Of a DNA stretch of 64,000 bases, positions 43,555 through 54,946 are shown piece after piece. The notes under the pieces were generated by a model, which was given only the letters and a program-made list of their open reading frames with translations, was not told where the DNA came from and did not search any database. The stretch covers positions 124,001 through 188,000 of the forward strand of contig JAAVTG010000064.1 in NCBI GenBank assembly GCA_011947345.1. Reading direction: 5' to 3'. The stretch comes from Phytophthora quininea (taxonomy: Eukaryota; Oomycota; Peronosporomycetes; Peronosporales; Peronosporaceae). Position 1 is the stretch's first letter. Every line of letters starts with the position of its first letter. Made by a program: the position numbers and the translations under genes.

Positions 43555-45429
43555 GGTGGACGTAGGGGGCTTGCAGAGGTAGCGGGTGGGGAAGATTTTG
43601 AATTGTGAAAGGAACTTGGCAGGTTGACCTGCTTTACTGCGATTTTATAGGTTGAAATAGAGCTATGAACTCAAGTATGATTCGTCGAATATGACTAGTG
43701 TATAGTGACCGGCATTTGGTGTGACCGTACACTATACTTGGTGTGTTGTGTGCACGTTAAGTGTGTACCACACTACCCTAAGGTGCTGAGTGCATGTTTT
43801 TGCGCTATGACATTTTTGTGTATCACTCCATCGTCATGTGTGTTTTCCTGTTCTGTCGGATCTCAGCAGGAGGACGCGACTAAACTCGTGAATTTGCTGT
43901 TCCAGCGTGATGGGGAACTTCCCGAACCAGCTAAACGCTGGATGTACCAGCGCAACATACAAGCAGGTTTTTCTTGCTGATTCGTGGGTCTATAAAGCTG
44001 CTTGTTTCTATATTTATTGTGAACCAGTATCTGGGGTTGTAAAAGGTGGAGGGAGATGACTTGCCCGACTCCAAAGAGTGACCTAGGTTTGATAATGTTG
44101 TGCAGTTGTGGTACGAGGACTCTATGATAGCAGTTGGGAGGGGGTCCCGAGCAGTTCTGCTTTTACATTGGTGGGAGGAGAACATTTATACATCAGTTGA
44201 TCATCGCGCTGTCAACAGCTGATGTAGTCTGGCCATGGCAGCGATCAACATGTAGACATAGTCCACTTGCCGCACAATTAGCGAAGAATCACGAAGAATT
44301 GTCAATTGTTTCTTTGTGGATGTAAACCATAGCAGCCTCAGGGATTCAAGCATGCTAGCAAGGCCCATCTGTATTAGTAGAGCTCGTCCTTGGGTTGTGA
44401 TATCGTCTGTTCACGTATACGGAGATCGAGTAACATTACAAGCGGATATTGCAAAATTTTGAGGTCGGCCATCAGAACCGTGTGTTGATGTTCTTGGTCA
44501 TTTTATGATGCGGTCTGGTATACAATGTTACCAGCACTGCTTTCAGAAGTCCACTCGCTTATCGCTATCTCTACTAATCGTGCCTTGTAGAATAACCGAC
44601 ACGGTCCCACGAAAATATGAGATGTTCCACCCAAATTTTGATCAACGACAACATTGTGGCAATGATATCGACACTAGCATTGACGCCGCCTCAATGCAAA
44701 CTACACGAAGTTGCATCTAAAACAGAAACAACAAAATTGTAGCCTAGCGGAAAATTGCACATCACTACATCACGAGTGTAGAGAAATACTTTGATTTTGC
44801 TCAATATGATCACATTCACGCATAATGAGCTCCCCGTAGACAACCAAACAGGTATTTGCGCCGTGCTTAATATCAGGACAACGCGGATAGGGTGCAGTTC
44901 GTGTAACAGTAGCGTCGTGACGCTATACGTATGTCCGCTTCTCGCATTAGAAACTGGTAGTACCCACGCAAGAGATCGATGCACGAGTAGTAGTAAGCGT
45001 CTTGCATAATCTCCAGAATGTTACCTTATCGGGGCATTGGCATTGTGCGACGCACTGTGTTCAAGTTTATTGATTAGAAGTTGTGTACGATTCTCCAACG
45101 ATCGGTTTTCCGAACACAAAACGTTACAGGCTCATGCGGGGAAGTCGATGGCCTAATATTCCCAACCGATGCCATCTCCTTAACTCACCGCATGATTTCT
45201 GCCTCTTGATTCGGGGATTGCAGCCACTGGTGACGGAAAACTGGACCATTATTCTTAGCTTTCATCTCGTGCAAGCTGTGCTGCACAGGAGGCAGTTCTG
45301 GGGAAGGGGGGTAACTTCTGTCGGAGCAATCCCGGGTATTTAAACAAATACGGGTAGACTGGGCGGTCTCTTTAGTCCTCAATGTCTGTTGCTCGGGAAA
45401 CCGATTTGAAAGTAATAGATTGAATGACG
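43555..45429. other. 1.9-kb spacer, no recognised gene
   Basis: Short open frames only. The end of frame 43705-43980 (LVNLLFQRDGELPEPAKRWMY) looks coding but has no recognisable family. Confidence 0.35.
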
Positions 45430-46703
45430 GACATGTACTCAATAGACTTGTCTTTCTTTAGCATCCGGCGAAAATGTTTCGTCGAAATCAACCGTGTTTT
45501 TACCTGTCTCCTTCAAGAAAGATGCACGGGAACGCCAGCAATTTGGTTGACGCTTTCTATTTTGCTGGAAAGCTCGTGCAGAGATGAACGTACGCAATCG
45601 TTGCTGAAGTCGCTGTCAACTAGGACAAATCCGCCCTGTCTTCCTGTCAATCCGCGGGCTCACCTTCTTCATCCATGACAGACCAAGTAACAAGTCCCTT
45701 TTAACCGGCGCCAGTAACACCAGGAACTCTGCTGTGTAATCATCCATGCCACCGCTCCGAATTGTTGGCTCAAAATTGTCTTCTTTAGCAATACCTCTGT
45801 CGTATCATCCGCCATAGTCTAGCTGAGAGACACGTCATGCTCACAAACACAGTCCTCGAGCGAGTGCCGGCTAAAAACGACGGACTCACTAGATGCTCCA
45901 CTGTCAATAAAGCCACCAGCACTCTGTGAGTTACCATCCACGTGCACCGAAAACTGCAAACGAATAACGGCACTGAAGAACCGCCGTCCACTTGAATACA
46001 TATAGGCTCCTCCTCAATATCCTGTTTGTCCCATTCAATGGGTGTGGGACACGATCGGGTTAATTGCCCTTCTGACCAGTTTTACTCGTTGAAAGGAGTC
46101 TAAGAGTCGGTGAAGTCGTTTACAATCAGCTTGTCGACCAATGCGAAATACTCGTCTTTTTGTCCGTGTTGTCAGCTTTGCAGTAAACTGTCTGGCAATG
46201 GGGACGCTTTTCAGGGTACTTTACCAGCAATTATCGGGGTGGTGAAACCCTTTTTGGCTCGAGTCGCTGCTTCCTGCAATAGAAGTCGTGCCATTCATGG
46301 ATGGGAACTCGCCTTTTGGGTTTCTACCAAATGTTTCTTTCTCCTTCGTCGATGGCGGCTTCTTCTCCTCCAGGCGCTCCAACTCAACTTCACTAAAACC
46401 CTCAGCGATCACATCCTCAAGTGTCTACGTTTCTTGTGTAGAATTTGCTTCCGTAAGTTGTTGCTGGTTAACTCGTTTAGGAAGGATTCCTTTGCAAATA
46501 CCAGATCAATCGGTACCTTGGATGTCCGCATTGGGCGACCCAGCCTGCTTGAAATTGAGCAGTTCATCTCGCAGTTTCTGCTGGAAGTTTGGCTCTTTGA
46601 AGTTTCTCTCCTAAGATTGCTTCATTGCACTCCAGACAATACTTCTCTCAAGTCGACGCTTTCTCTTTCTGCACTGCGCTGCCAGAATCGCAAAAAGCAA
46701 TAA
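45430..46703 (-). mobile_element. Old gypsy-type remnant (gag/protease region)
   Basis: A minus-strand frame near 45900 reads LQFSVHVDGN...GGFIDSGASSE, a retropepsin DSG active site. Another frame near 45690 reads VKRDLLLGLSWMKKV, the usual segment after the protease in gypsy elements. Upstream charged sequence (46412-46221, 46614-46500) may be gag. No LTRs identified. Confidence 0.5.
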
Positions 46704-46969
46704 TAAAAGCATCAGAAAAGCTGTCTAGCAATTGGCACAGCATCATTTTTGCCGCCCGAACCCGATCGCACCTTTCAGCGGGTCCGGGCTGGCAAATAAT
46801 TTCAGTACATTTCGGGCCAATAGCGTCTCCATCAGTCCTCTGCCAAAAAGCCTGAGTTGTTCTGCTGGGCCAGGGATCCTTGTCCTCGCCGTTCGCCGTC
46901 GTCCCGCAGCGCCCAGTAGCGGATGCTCTCGGCCTCTTGATAATCCTTAGCTCCAGTTCCATCCACGAC

Positions 46970-49147
46970 ATGCGCGCACCTCCCAACGGCGACGTCGCCA
47001 CGGAGCGCACGCCGCTGATTGGCGCCCCACTATCAAGCTCAGGCTCCGGATCGGGTGCGCCGCTGCTGTCGCCCAGCTACGCGGCGTCTTCACCGTCGTC
47101 GTCGGCCTTCTCGCCGTACCCTCCTATCAGGCCTGTCGAGGAGCCTCAACCAGTTAACTCACCCCTAGAGCGGGAACCTTCCGAATTTGTTACCGCAACA
47201 AGACCCTGAAGACCCACAGAGTGACGAAGATGCAGGCAGTGAGAGCCAATACGCCTACTTTGCCAGTCCTGCGAAGGTTCTTGGCTCAGCCTGTGTGAAA
47301 GGAGACTTTTACCAGGCCCAAAGTGCAGTGGAGATGGCGATCAGTAAAGCTGCAGACGAAAGAGAGACGGAGGAGAAGCGCACGGAGAGAGAGCAGATAG
47401 AGGACACTCGGAGAAGAGTCGCGGACAGTGTGTACCGCCTGCTGACGGTGCACGAAGCGAGGCATCAGATGAACGCACTGCACTTGGCGGTGCTGTACGA
47501 CCACCCGACGGTGGTGGCCTATTTGGTGTCAGTAGCCAAGAAGTACTTGCCAAAAGAGCGAGATGCAGTGGCCACGATGCTGAAGAAGAGACATATCCAC
47601 CTGCACCGACACAGCGGGTCGGACTGCGCGCCGGAGAAAGAGGAGCAGGAAATGGACGTTGAAACATACAGCAATGCCAGTACAGAAACTCAAGAGCAAG
47701 ATGGAGACCAACAGGTCACGGGAGGCACTTTACAGGACTTCTTAGACAGTAGATGTGGAGACTCCAAACATCGCGCGACAGCTCTCATGCTCTGTACGTC
47801 TGTGGCCTGTGCAGCGTCATTGATTGATGCCGGTGCTTCTTTAGACACGATGAACTCGTCAGGGATGACAGCGATGCACTACGCTGCAAGCACAGGAAAC
47901 GCAGCGTTTGTGAGCTTGTTGGTGCATCGTGGGGCCGACGTGAACCAAACTGACAGCCGTGGTGCGACCGCACTGCATTGGGCTGTCTTTGAAGGCTTCC
48001 AGTACACAGCCATGCTGCTCGTGGGCTACGGAGCCAACCAAAAGATCTGCGACTCGGAGAAGCAGACGCCACTGATGATTGCCAGTGCGCTCGGAGACGC
48101 ATTCCTAGCGAAGCAGCTCGTGGTAGAAGGAGGGCCAGTGAACGCCAAGGACAAGCACGGCAGAACGGCGATGGATATCGCCAGACAAGGCGCGCACTTT
48201 GACACTGCTAGCGCGTTGAAAGCCGGCTCGTCGGATCGGCTAGTGGCGTGGGCCTCGCGCAAAGGCGCCTCCATGCTCTTCTTCTTCGGCATGGTGCTGT
48301 CTACAGCCACTCTGTCGCTGGTGTTTGCAGTACCATGCCTGCCACCTCAAACTCCGAGTCACATTATGCACTACCAGGCCATCGGTCTGGCATTTTTGGC
48401 TTTTACGTGCGTCATGTACGTGTACGTGTGCTTGAAAGACCCAGGATACGTCCCTCGTTCCAAGAGCCCCGCGTACAAGCTGCTCGCGACGGAGAGCAAC
48501 TCTGTTCCGTGCCCGACGTGTGTGACGCCCAAGCCCATCCGCTCCAAGCACTGCTCTGCGTGCAGGCGCTGCGTGCACCGCTTCGACCACCACTGCCCGT
48601 GGATTAACAACTGCGTGGGCATCGGCAACCACCGCAGCTTCCTGTTTTTCTCATCACGCTGTCGACTTTTTGCTTCACTATTGGCGTGTTGTCGCTGTAT
48701 ATTTTGCTGAGCCATGCTCCGTTGCATCCAGCAGCTCTCAATATTGAAGACCCTGCGTGGCCGTGGCGGTGGCTGCAGCCTCCGCAGTGGGCTGTGGATG
48801 GCTCGGCAGACTCCCACTCGAAGCCGTCGACGCTGCTGCTCCACGGCATCCACGCCGTCCTCTTGCTGTGCGCCGTCGTGTTCGGCATGCCGACTTTCAC
48901 GCTGCTGATTCTGCAGCTCCGCAATGTGAGCCTCAACCTGACCACCAACGAAGTGTTCAACAAGGACAAGTATTCGTATCTCAAGACTGCGTTCGACGAG
49001 TTCTACAACCCGTTCGACCATGGTTGCGTACACAACTTCGCTGAGGTTTGTCGTGGCGACATCCCAGTCGAGATCGAAGACGACGGCAATGGAGGCGAGT
49101 TCGACACTATGAGCTCCGGTCTGCAGGAGAGTCTGAGCGAGAGGTAA
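46970..49147 (+). CDS. Ankyrin-repeat DHHC palmitoyltransferase (two homopolymer frameshifts)
   Basis: Zinc-dependent S-acyltransferase of Golgi/endosomal membranes, HIP14-like architecture. The N-terminus is Ser/Pro-rich (ERTPLIGAP). Ankyrin repeats follow (ALHLAVLYDHPTVVAYL; GMTAMHYAASTGNAAFVSLL; GATALHWAVFEGFQYTAMLL; QTPLMIASALGD; GRTAMDIARQGAHF). Two membrane helices come next (~48275-48420), then the cysteine-rich domain (CPTCVTPKPIRSKHCSACRRC) with catalytic DHHC in HRFDHHCPWINNCVG at 48586, and two more helices. An extra T in 47186-47188 and a missing T in 48645-48649 break the frame; together they leave 726 codons exactly. The tail after the last helix is acidic. Confidence 0.92.
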
Positions 49148-49196
49148 TACCAAGGTCTGCTAAAACTAAAGAAGGAAAATGGTTTAAAAAAGGTGT

Positions 49197-49687
49197 CTAG
49201 TTCCAGTCGCTTGGAGGTGGCAGATCCATCTCCATGGACTCGTCTCCGGAGTCATTGTCCTGGTCAAAAGAGTCCTCTTCCAGTTGAGGAGCTCTCGGTC
49301 TCTCGATCGTCGCGCGTTGGTCTCCTTCTTCGTCGTCGTCCATATCGTCGTCATCTTCCTCCTCCATCTCTTCTGAAGACCCTGAATGGTCGAATGACAG
49401 TTCGGGGTCTTGAGCAATTTCCCCACTCTCAAAGCTCTCGACAGTCGACGGCTGCAACGAAGCCCGAGCATCTTCGCGGTGGAATTTCACTCCAATGGGC
49501 ACAGCCGCCTGACGGTTCACCAGTTCCAGCACCATACTCTCCAGTCCACGCTCTTCCCGTTCCAATTCATCAAGGTCTTGGTTGTACGAGTCGGCTTCTC
49601 CGACGCGGAAGACGCCCCGCTGGCACCGTACAGTTCGCTGATCTGCGGAGTCAACGATGGAAACTGCATCGAGCTCCGGAACTCCAT
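49197..49687 (-). CDS. Small protein with acidic tail, unknown function
   Basis: The C-terminal frame is clear: a helix (NQDLDELEREERGLESMVLE), then a long Asp/Glu-rich stretch (EEMEEEDDDDMDDDEEGD) to the stop at 49197. The likely N-terminus starts at ATG 49687 (MEFRSSMQFPSLTPQISELY) in a neighbouring frame, requiring one base change near 49595. The alternative is an open stretch in the helix frame back to 49736 and, past an in-frame TGA at 49746-49748, to ATG 49910. It lies tail to tail with the DHHC gene, 49 bp apart. Confidence 0.45.
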
Positions 49688-49911
49688 GGTTACGATACCG
49701 GCCAACGTTTACAAATGAGGTTACGCTGGACGGCAATGTGCCTCGTCACACGTTGCTGAACATGAGGAAGATGGATTTCATTTCGGTTAATGCTTCCTCT
49801 TCGATATAAAATAATCCATGCAGGCCAACGTGGAGCCAAAAGTGTCGTCCTTTGAGATCCTCCATCAACAAGTTGATGCAACACGCACACACGAATCGGG
49901 TGCCGGTCATT

Positions 49912-51075
49912 TTACGACGCACGGTTCGTGGACGACGAGGTGACGAGAATGCTCGTGTTGCGTCGGCCCGAGTGCACGCCGACGCTATACACCAGCAGGT
50001 TCCCGCAGTTCGCACAGGCGTTCGAGGTGCTCTCTGTCGTGTGGATGTGGCCACAGGCATCACACGCCATGCCCGTGTACGTCGGCGCCAACACTGGGAA
50101 GCCGTTCACGTACTCGCGCTGCATGCCGAGCGCCTTGTCCAGCGACCTCCAGAGCGGCTCTGCCAGCGGACACGCCACGTCTCCACCGAGAATCTGGCGC
50201 GCAGTCACGTTTGCTCCGTAGCACCTGGCGTTTAGCGACTTGCGTGTGCAGATGACTGCTCCACTGACGCCGATGCCTCCATAGAGCCCCTTGCTGTGGC
50301 TGTACGAGTAGTTTGGCGCGATCCCTCCGGCGCCAACGTTCAGCGCAGCAGTGGCAGCTCGTCCAATCGGCCCCACCGCAAGGTCAAGCTCTGATCCCAA
50401 CTGCACTTGTCCGTTCCTCGTGAACACCTTGACGGCACTTCTCGAGTTTAAGATGATCATGTAGTTGACCACTTCTCCTCCGGCCATCATGCCGAAGCCA
50501 AACCCTCCCGACGTCAAGAAGCACGGCGCCGACCATCCTCCCGTGGTCCTAGAGATGATGAAGCCCGTGCCGATTTTGCCCGAGAACAAGAAGCCCACCT
50601 TGTACATGGTGATAAACACCAGTCCGTAGGCTTCCACCAAGAGCTCATGCGGGATGGACTGGTCCTTCAGCAGCTTCGGAGACAGGAACGTCTCCACCAC
50701 TTGCGCTGCATTGTCCATCTCCTTCTTCAGCTTCGCAGTGGCCTTCTCGTTCATGTGGTGGCCACTGCCAGGCATGTGCGCACGCATGGACTGCATCACC
50801 GCCAACGAGTTGGAGCGTTCTCTAAGCGCAGCGGCGACTTCCTCCGCCGGCATCTGGTGGGTCTGGATCTGCTCCAGTAGAGTGCTGTCGGCCGTGTCGG
50901 CCCTGGGCAGCGTCGCTCGGCGCTGCTCGTCCTGCTGCTGCTGCAGGATCAGCGCCTTGGTCGACGGCTGCCGCATCGGGTGATGGGACATGGAGTTGGA
51001 GCGACTGCTGCTGGCCGTGGAGGTCGCGGACGCCGGCGAGTGGTGCGAGACCGCCGCTCGGGTGGAGTTCATCAT
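49912..51075 (-). CDS. SYLF-domain (Ysc84-type) lipid-binding protein with C-terminal zinc ribbon
   Basis: 387 residues. A Ser/His/Gln-rich N-terminus is followed by the SYLF domain (~residues 150-330). It shows IPHELLVEAYGLVFITMYKVGFLFSGKIGTG (shown by parts: LVFITMYKVGFLF, SGKIGTGFI), WSAPCFLTSGGFGFG and an SYSHSKGLYGGI segment, as in yeast Ysc84/Lsb3 and SH3YL1. These bind phosphoinositides and actin-linked endocytic sites. The C-terminus adds a four-cysteine ribbon (CDACGHIH ... CANCG), which the yeast proteins lack. The frame is undamaged. Confidence 0.88.
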   Translation of the reverse strand: MMNSTRAAVSHHSPASATSTASSSRSNSMSHHPMRQPSTKALILQQQQDEQRRATLPRADTADSTLLEQIQTHQMPAEEVAAALRERSNSLAVMQSMRAHMPGSGHHMNEKATAKLKKEMDNAAQVVETFLSPKLLKDQSIPHELLVEAYGLVFITMYKVGFLFSGKIGTGFIISRTTGGWSAPCFLTSGGFGFGMMAGGEVVNYMIILNSRSAVKVFTRNGQVQLGSELDLAVGPIGRAATAALNVGAGGIAPNYSYSHSKGLYGGIGVSGAVICTRKSLNARCYGANVTARQILGGDVACPLAEPLWRSLDKALGMQREYVNGFPVLAPTYTGMACDACGHIHTTESTSNACANCGNLLVYSVGVHSGRRNTSILVTSSSTNRAS

Positions 51076-51597
51076 GGCGCAAAGCGGAGGTGTTGGCGCG
51101 TTGTGATGCCGCCGGAGCTGTGGAGGGCACGTGCTGCAGTGCCTGGGGACTGGAGCTGTTCAATGTTCAGCGCGCCCTCTTTTGGACTGATCTGGTTCTT
51201 TTTGACAGAAATAGGCTGGTAAACGGAAAAATCGAGCTAAGTATAGACGTCCACCGCATAATCCCCATGCGTCTCCAGGTAGATGTAGATGGAGAACGTC
51301 TCCAGGAGAAGAGTCTTCTTCATCTAAGTGACGATGTACGTAGTGTAAACGTTTAGTGCTTTGTTTTTCTCGTGTTTTTCATGTAGTAAAACTGTCTCCT
51401 GACGTCACAAGCCTCGTGCCAATGAAGAGTATCTCCCTCTCCATCAGTCTGCGGCACCAGGGCAACTCCTGCATCCTGTGTCAGCTGCTGGATATCCAAT
51501 TGACAGCTACAGTTCCTCTGTAATTGCCCCCGTGTAGCCTGCAGAGACTTGGTGTCTGCGGTTAAGCGCCGCTCCCTCTCATTACGGCCAATTGCGT
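51076..51597. other. Spacer between the SYLF and QCR8 genes
   Basis: No confident gene. A minus-strand frame 51600-51353 (LTADTKSLQATRGQLQRN) is coding-like but lacks its own ATG outside the QCR8 gene. Confidence 0.3.
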
Positions 51598-51846
51598 CTA
51601 GCTCCAGTGGGTGCGGTGCTCCTCGTCGTTGGCCTTGACGCCCCACTTGACGGTGCCCACCAGCAGCAGCGTAGCGGGGATGAGCACCAGGCCGTTCTCC
51701 TTGATCTTGCGGATCGTCTTGTAGGGCAGCGTGGTGATGAGGCTGCGCACCGGGTGCACCTCGTTCGGCGACAGGTGGCGCACGGTGCGGCCGTACTCGT
51801 TGCCGAACTTGGACCAGAACTTGACGAGGTTCACGCTGGGCGGCAT
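51598..51846 (-). CDS. QCR8: Cytochrome b-c1 complex subunit 8 (QCR8/UQCRQ-like)
   Basis: 82 residues, the normal size for this subunit of respiratory complex III in the inner mitochondrial membrane. The pattern fits the family: a short N-terminus, a basic/proline segment (LSPNEVHPVRSLITTLPYKT), one transmembrane helix (GLVLIPATLLLVGTVKWG), and a charged intermembrane-space tail (KANDEEHRTHWS). No cleavable presequence, as usual for QCR8. The frame is intact. Sequence identity is low outside these features, so the call rests on size, topology and spacing. Confidence 0.72.
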   Translation of the reverse strand: MPPSVNLVKFWSKFGNEYGRTVRHLSPNEVHPVRSLITTLPYKTIRKIKENGLVLIPATLLLVGTVKWGVKANDEEHRTHWS

Positions 51847-52416
51847 CTTTCAACTGGGGACTTGCTGCTACTTGCTGCGGTTCGCTTCCTTCTGGTGGTG
51901 AGACGAACTGGAGGGGCACACTGGCCAAAAGAGCGGCTGGAAGGAAAAACCTCTTAGGGACTGTATGTGGGCGAGAAAAACCTCAAGGCGGCGTTTGGTA
52001 TTTAGGACTTTCAAATGTAGTGGTCTCTAAAAACTTGAACCAGAACATAATATCCCGCATGACGCTGCGGAAGTGCACAGCGATGTCGAAGCCAGTGACG
52101 ACGACCGCTTTCTATTAAAATCGGGCTTAAATGCTGAAGGCAGCGAGCGCCTCGAGGACGACTGTCCTCCAAGTGCCGACGCTCGGGGGTGAATCACCCC
52201 GGGTGATCAATGCCAAAGCTGCCTGGCCATGACTCATCAAACGCTCGTCACCCTGAGAATCGCCGTGGATGGTCGGCGGGTCGAACGAGTGCAAGCACTG
52301 AGTCGTGGTCTCAGCTGATGTCTGCTCTCCTTCGCAGTTGGCACGCTGATCCTCGACGAGAGGAATGCGTTCGCAGACGCCTTCTTGGACCGAGATCAAC
52401 ACAAACCAACAAACGC
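51847..52416. other. Spacer; possible overlapping frames only
   Basis: Promoter region of QCR8 on one side and 3' region of the membrane-protein gene on the other. A minus-strand frame 52447-52127 opens with a hydrophobic run (VVFACCILSVCWFVLI) that overlaps the last exon of the next gene in another phase, so I do not call it. Confidence 0.3.
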
Positions 52417-52974
52417 TTAAAATGCAACAAGCAAATACGACCAACACGATGCAAACGACCTCTCTAACTGCTTCCTGGCAGGGAGTTCCTGCTCTGCTGG
52501 TGCGCGCAAATCAGCTCCCGCCAAGAACCTACCTTGCCCACGGTGCTGCCAGCACTGTGGTGACAGGCCGACTAGCCTCGGTGATATCCGTGGAGCGCAT
52601 CCCTCGATCTTTGAAGACACTTTCGGTGGTTTTGCAGAGACATTGCAGGGCTCAGCCGGTTTGCTCAGTCCTGGGCCAGGCGAGATTTTCCTGCGCCTTC
52701 GGCATGGCTCGACGTAAACTGCACCATCGACTCGATCACAGCCAAAGCACGCCTCTAGTGTCGCAACGCTCACTCGAGCAGCAATTGGGTTGAACCAGGA
52801 GGGACAATAGGATAGAGAGTCCAGAGCAAAATGATACACGCCATTAGACGGACAGGCGGCGAGTGCAATCACCACGACGGATATCCACCAGTCAATGGCG
52901 ATCAGAAGGAGAAGGAAACACCTGCGGACATCCAAAAGCTTGGTGCTCTTGGCGAAACAGCAGAGGATGGCCAA
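52417..52974 (-). CDS. 3' part of a membrane-protein gene with one intron
   Basis: A hydrophobic helix (FLLLLIAIDWWISVVVIALAA) is followed by a cysteine-containing stretch (LEACFGCDRVDGAVYVEPC) and a basic cytoplasmic-looking tail. A 58-nt intron (52532-52475; donor GTAGGT, acceptor GCCAG) precedes a last exon ending WSYLLVAF at 52417. The exon before it reads correctly only after a one-base change in the A-run of the minus strand (plus-strand T-run 52630-52633). The true start lies further upstream and was not resolved. No family recognised. Confidence 0.42.
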   Translation of the reverse strand: MAILCCFAKSTKLLDVRRCFLLLLIAIDWWISVVVIALAACPSNGVYHFALDSLSYCPSWFNPIAARVSVATLEACFGCDRVDGAVYVEPCRRRRKISPGPGLSKPAEPCNVSAKPPKVSSKIEGCAPRISPRLVGLSPQCWQHRGQGRFLAGADLRAPAEQELPARKQLERSFASCWSYLLVAF

Positions 52975-53355
52975 GGTGTCGCCACTGGCTGCAGCCGTTT
53001 TGCTGTGGTTTCATCGCTGCGGACATCAAAAACGACGTTCCGGTACTCGCTGCAGCCCTGCTGGACGTGCGTTTACGAGCTGTTCGAGGCCGCGGCGCAA
53101 CTGCCCTTGCCCCGTGTCTCCTTCCAACCCGGATTTTCGAAAGATGATTTTTGCGAACCCATTCATCCAGTATCCGGATAACGTGACACTTCAGCAAGCG
53201 CCCACAAGCACTTCAGTCCGGATACAGTGAAAATATCATCTTTTGCGCGTTTCATTGGGTGTAAAACGCACGCATGCTGTTTGGGAGAGCCCGACCAAGT
53301 CATTCCCGGATTTGACTCAAGCTGCGCAGTCAGCCAAGCCCTTTACAGCCCCGTC

Positions 53356-54946
53356 ATGGCGTTCCGACGCAACTTCTTCCTGCTGACCGCCGCGCTGTAT
53401 GCCGCCGCCGTGGCGTCCGAGCAGACGGCGCACCACCGCGGCAAGCACCACAAGAAGCATCCGGCCACGGAGGCCCCAAGCTGCCGGAGCTGACCAGCGG
53501 TAGTGGCAGTCAGCAGGTGATGCTGGGCGACCCCGTCTACTTCAGCGGCAGTGGCAGTCAGCAGGTGATGCTGGGCGACCCTGTCTACTTCAGCAGCAGT
53601 GCCAGCGGCAGTGTGGACCAAGTAGTGATGGTGGGGGACGCGCTGTACTTTAGCGCCAGCGGCAGTGCAGCCAGCGCCGAGGTGGGCGACAGTTCGGAAG
53701 AGGAGGAAGAAGGCAGTGAGAGTGAGGCGTCTGAGTCTGATTCAGCAGCTCAGGAGCAGCCGGTGAAGCACAAGAAGAAACAGCAGCAGAAGAAGGAGGT
53801 CGTTCAGGACGATGTGCTGCAAGACTCAGACTCAGATGAGGATCAGACTCTGATTCTGGTTCAGAGGAAGGCTCATACTCTTTGGAAGGCTCGTACTCTG
53901 CTTCCGGTTCATTTGATGGATCGGTGGAGTTCGTCGGCAGTGAGGACGGCAGTGAGGTGGAGCAGGAGATTGAGGAGATTGAGGAGGAGCTGGAAGGCAG
54001 TGAGAGCGACTCGGACGAGGGCAGTGAGAGCAACTCGGACGAAGCTAGTGAGGAAGAAGAAGTTAAGCACAAGCGCAAGCACAAAAAGCACCACAAAAAC
54101 TTCATCAGTGACGCCATCGACACGGTCGCGAACGCTACGCAGGACGCTTACGAGCACGTAAAGAACGGCACCAAGGACGCCTATGAACACGCCAAAAACG
54201 CCACCAAAGACGCTTACGACGACGTCAAGGACTTTGTCAATGGCACAGACTCAACTTCAGGCTCTGCCGACGACTCGATTGATATTCACGACCTGGGCAG
54301 TGACGAGGACTCTTATGACTCGTACGATGACGAAAACGAGGTGACTGACGAGGACAAGAAGAAGCAAAAGGGCTGGATCGACGACGCTCTTGACGACGTG
54401 TCGAGCGCTGTGGGCGATGCCTACGACCACGCTAAGAACGCCACCAAGGACGCCTATGAGCACGTCAAGAATGCCACGAAGGACGCTTACGACGATGTCA
54501 AGGACTTTGTGAACGGCACGGAGTCCGCATCGGGTTCGTTTGCTGGCTCGGTAGGCTCAGGAGACGTCGTAGGCCAGGAGGACGTCCACCAGGAGGATAG
54601 TGAGAAGGTAAAGGACGAGTCTGTGGCCCTTGCATCTGACAACACTGAGGACAGCAACTCGACCGACACCAAGTACGCCACGTACGGCGGCATTGCTGGT
54701 GCGTTCGTCGGTGTTGTGGCCGTGGCGCTTGCCTTTGTCGTGCGCGCTTCTCGTAAGAAGGCGGCGGGTGGCTCCGTGCTGGACGATGAGACCGTGGCCA
54801 TGGCTGCCGAAGCCAGCGCCGACGAGGACGCTGAGGCGGAGGACGACGAGGATCTGGAGAGCGGCGCCCTTGTGAAGGACGACGTAGCCGAGAAGTCCAG
54901 CGAGGACGAAGGCGAGCAGGAAGGCAAGTTCGAAGGCTCTGTATAA
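53356..54946 (+). CDS. Secreted/type I membrane protein with LEA-like repeats (two frameshifts)
   Basis: A signal peptide (RRNFFLLTAALYAAAVAS) is followed by a His/Lys patch and three GDPVYFS / GDALYFS Ser-rich repeats. Long acidic Ser/Glu/Asp tracts follow, then two blocks of 11-residue LEA_4-like repeats (NATKDAYEHVKNATKDAYDD) at ~54130-54250 and ~54415-54525. One transmembrane helix (IAGAFVGVVAVALAFVV) and an acidic tail complete it. Single-base losses in the C-run 53474-53477 and at GG 53840-53841 split the frame; restoring both lengths gives 531 codons exactly. Asparagines in NAT/NGT suggest heavy N-glycosylation. The LEA similarity points to an extended, desiccation- or wall-associated surface protein, but function is unknown. 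Confidence 0.75.

Noticed and set aside
48371..49153. 260-codon minus-strand frame
   Set aside because: Antisense to the DHHC palmitoyltransferase.
49690..50063. Gene starting at ATG 49910 two bases after the SYLF stop
   Set aside because: In-frame TGA at 49746-49748 and only 1-2 bp spacing; no recognisable domain, so it was not called separately.
51353..51928. 191-codon minus-strand frame overlapping QCR8
   Set aside because: The upstream half is a shadow of QCR8. The downstream half looks somewhat coding but has no start of its own.
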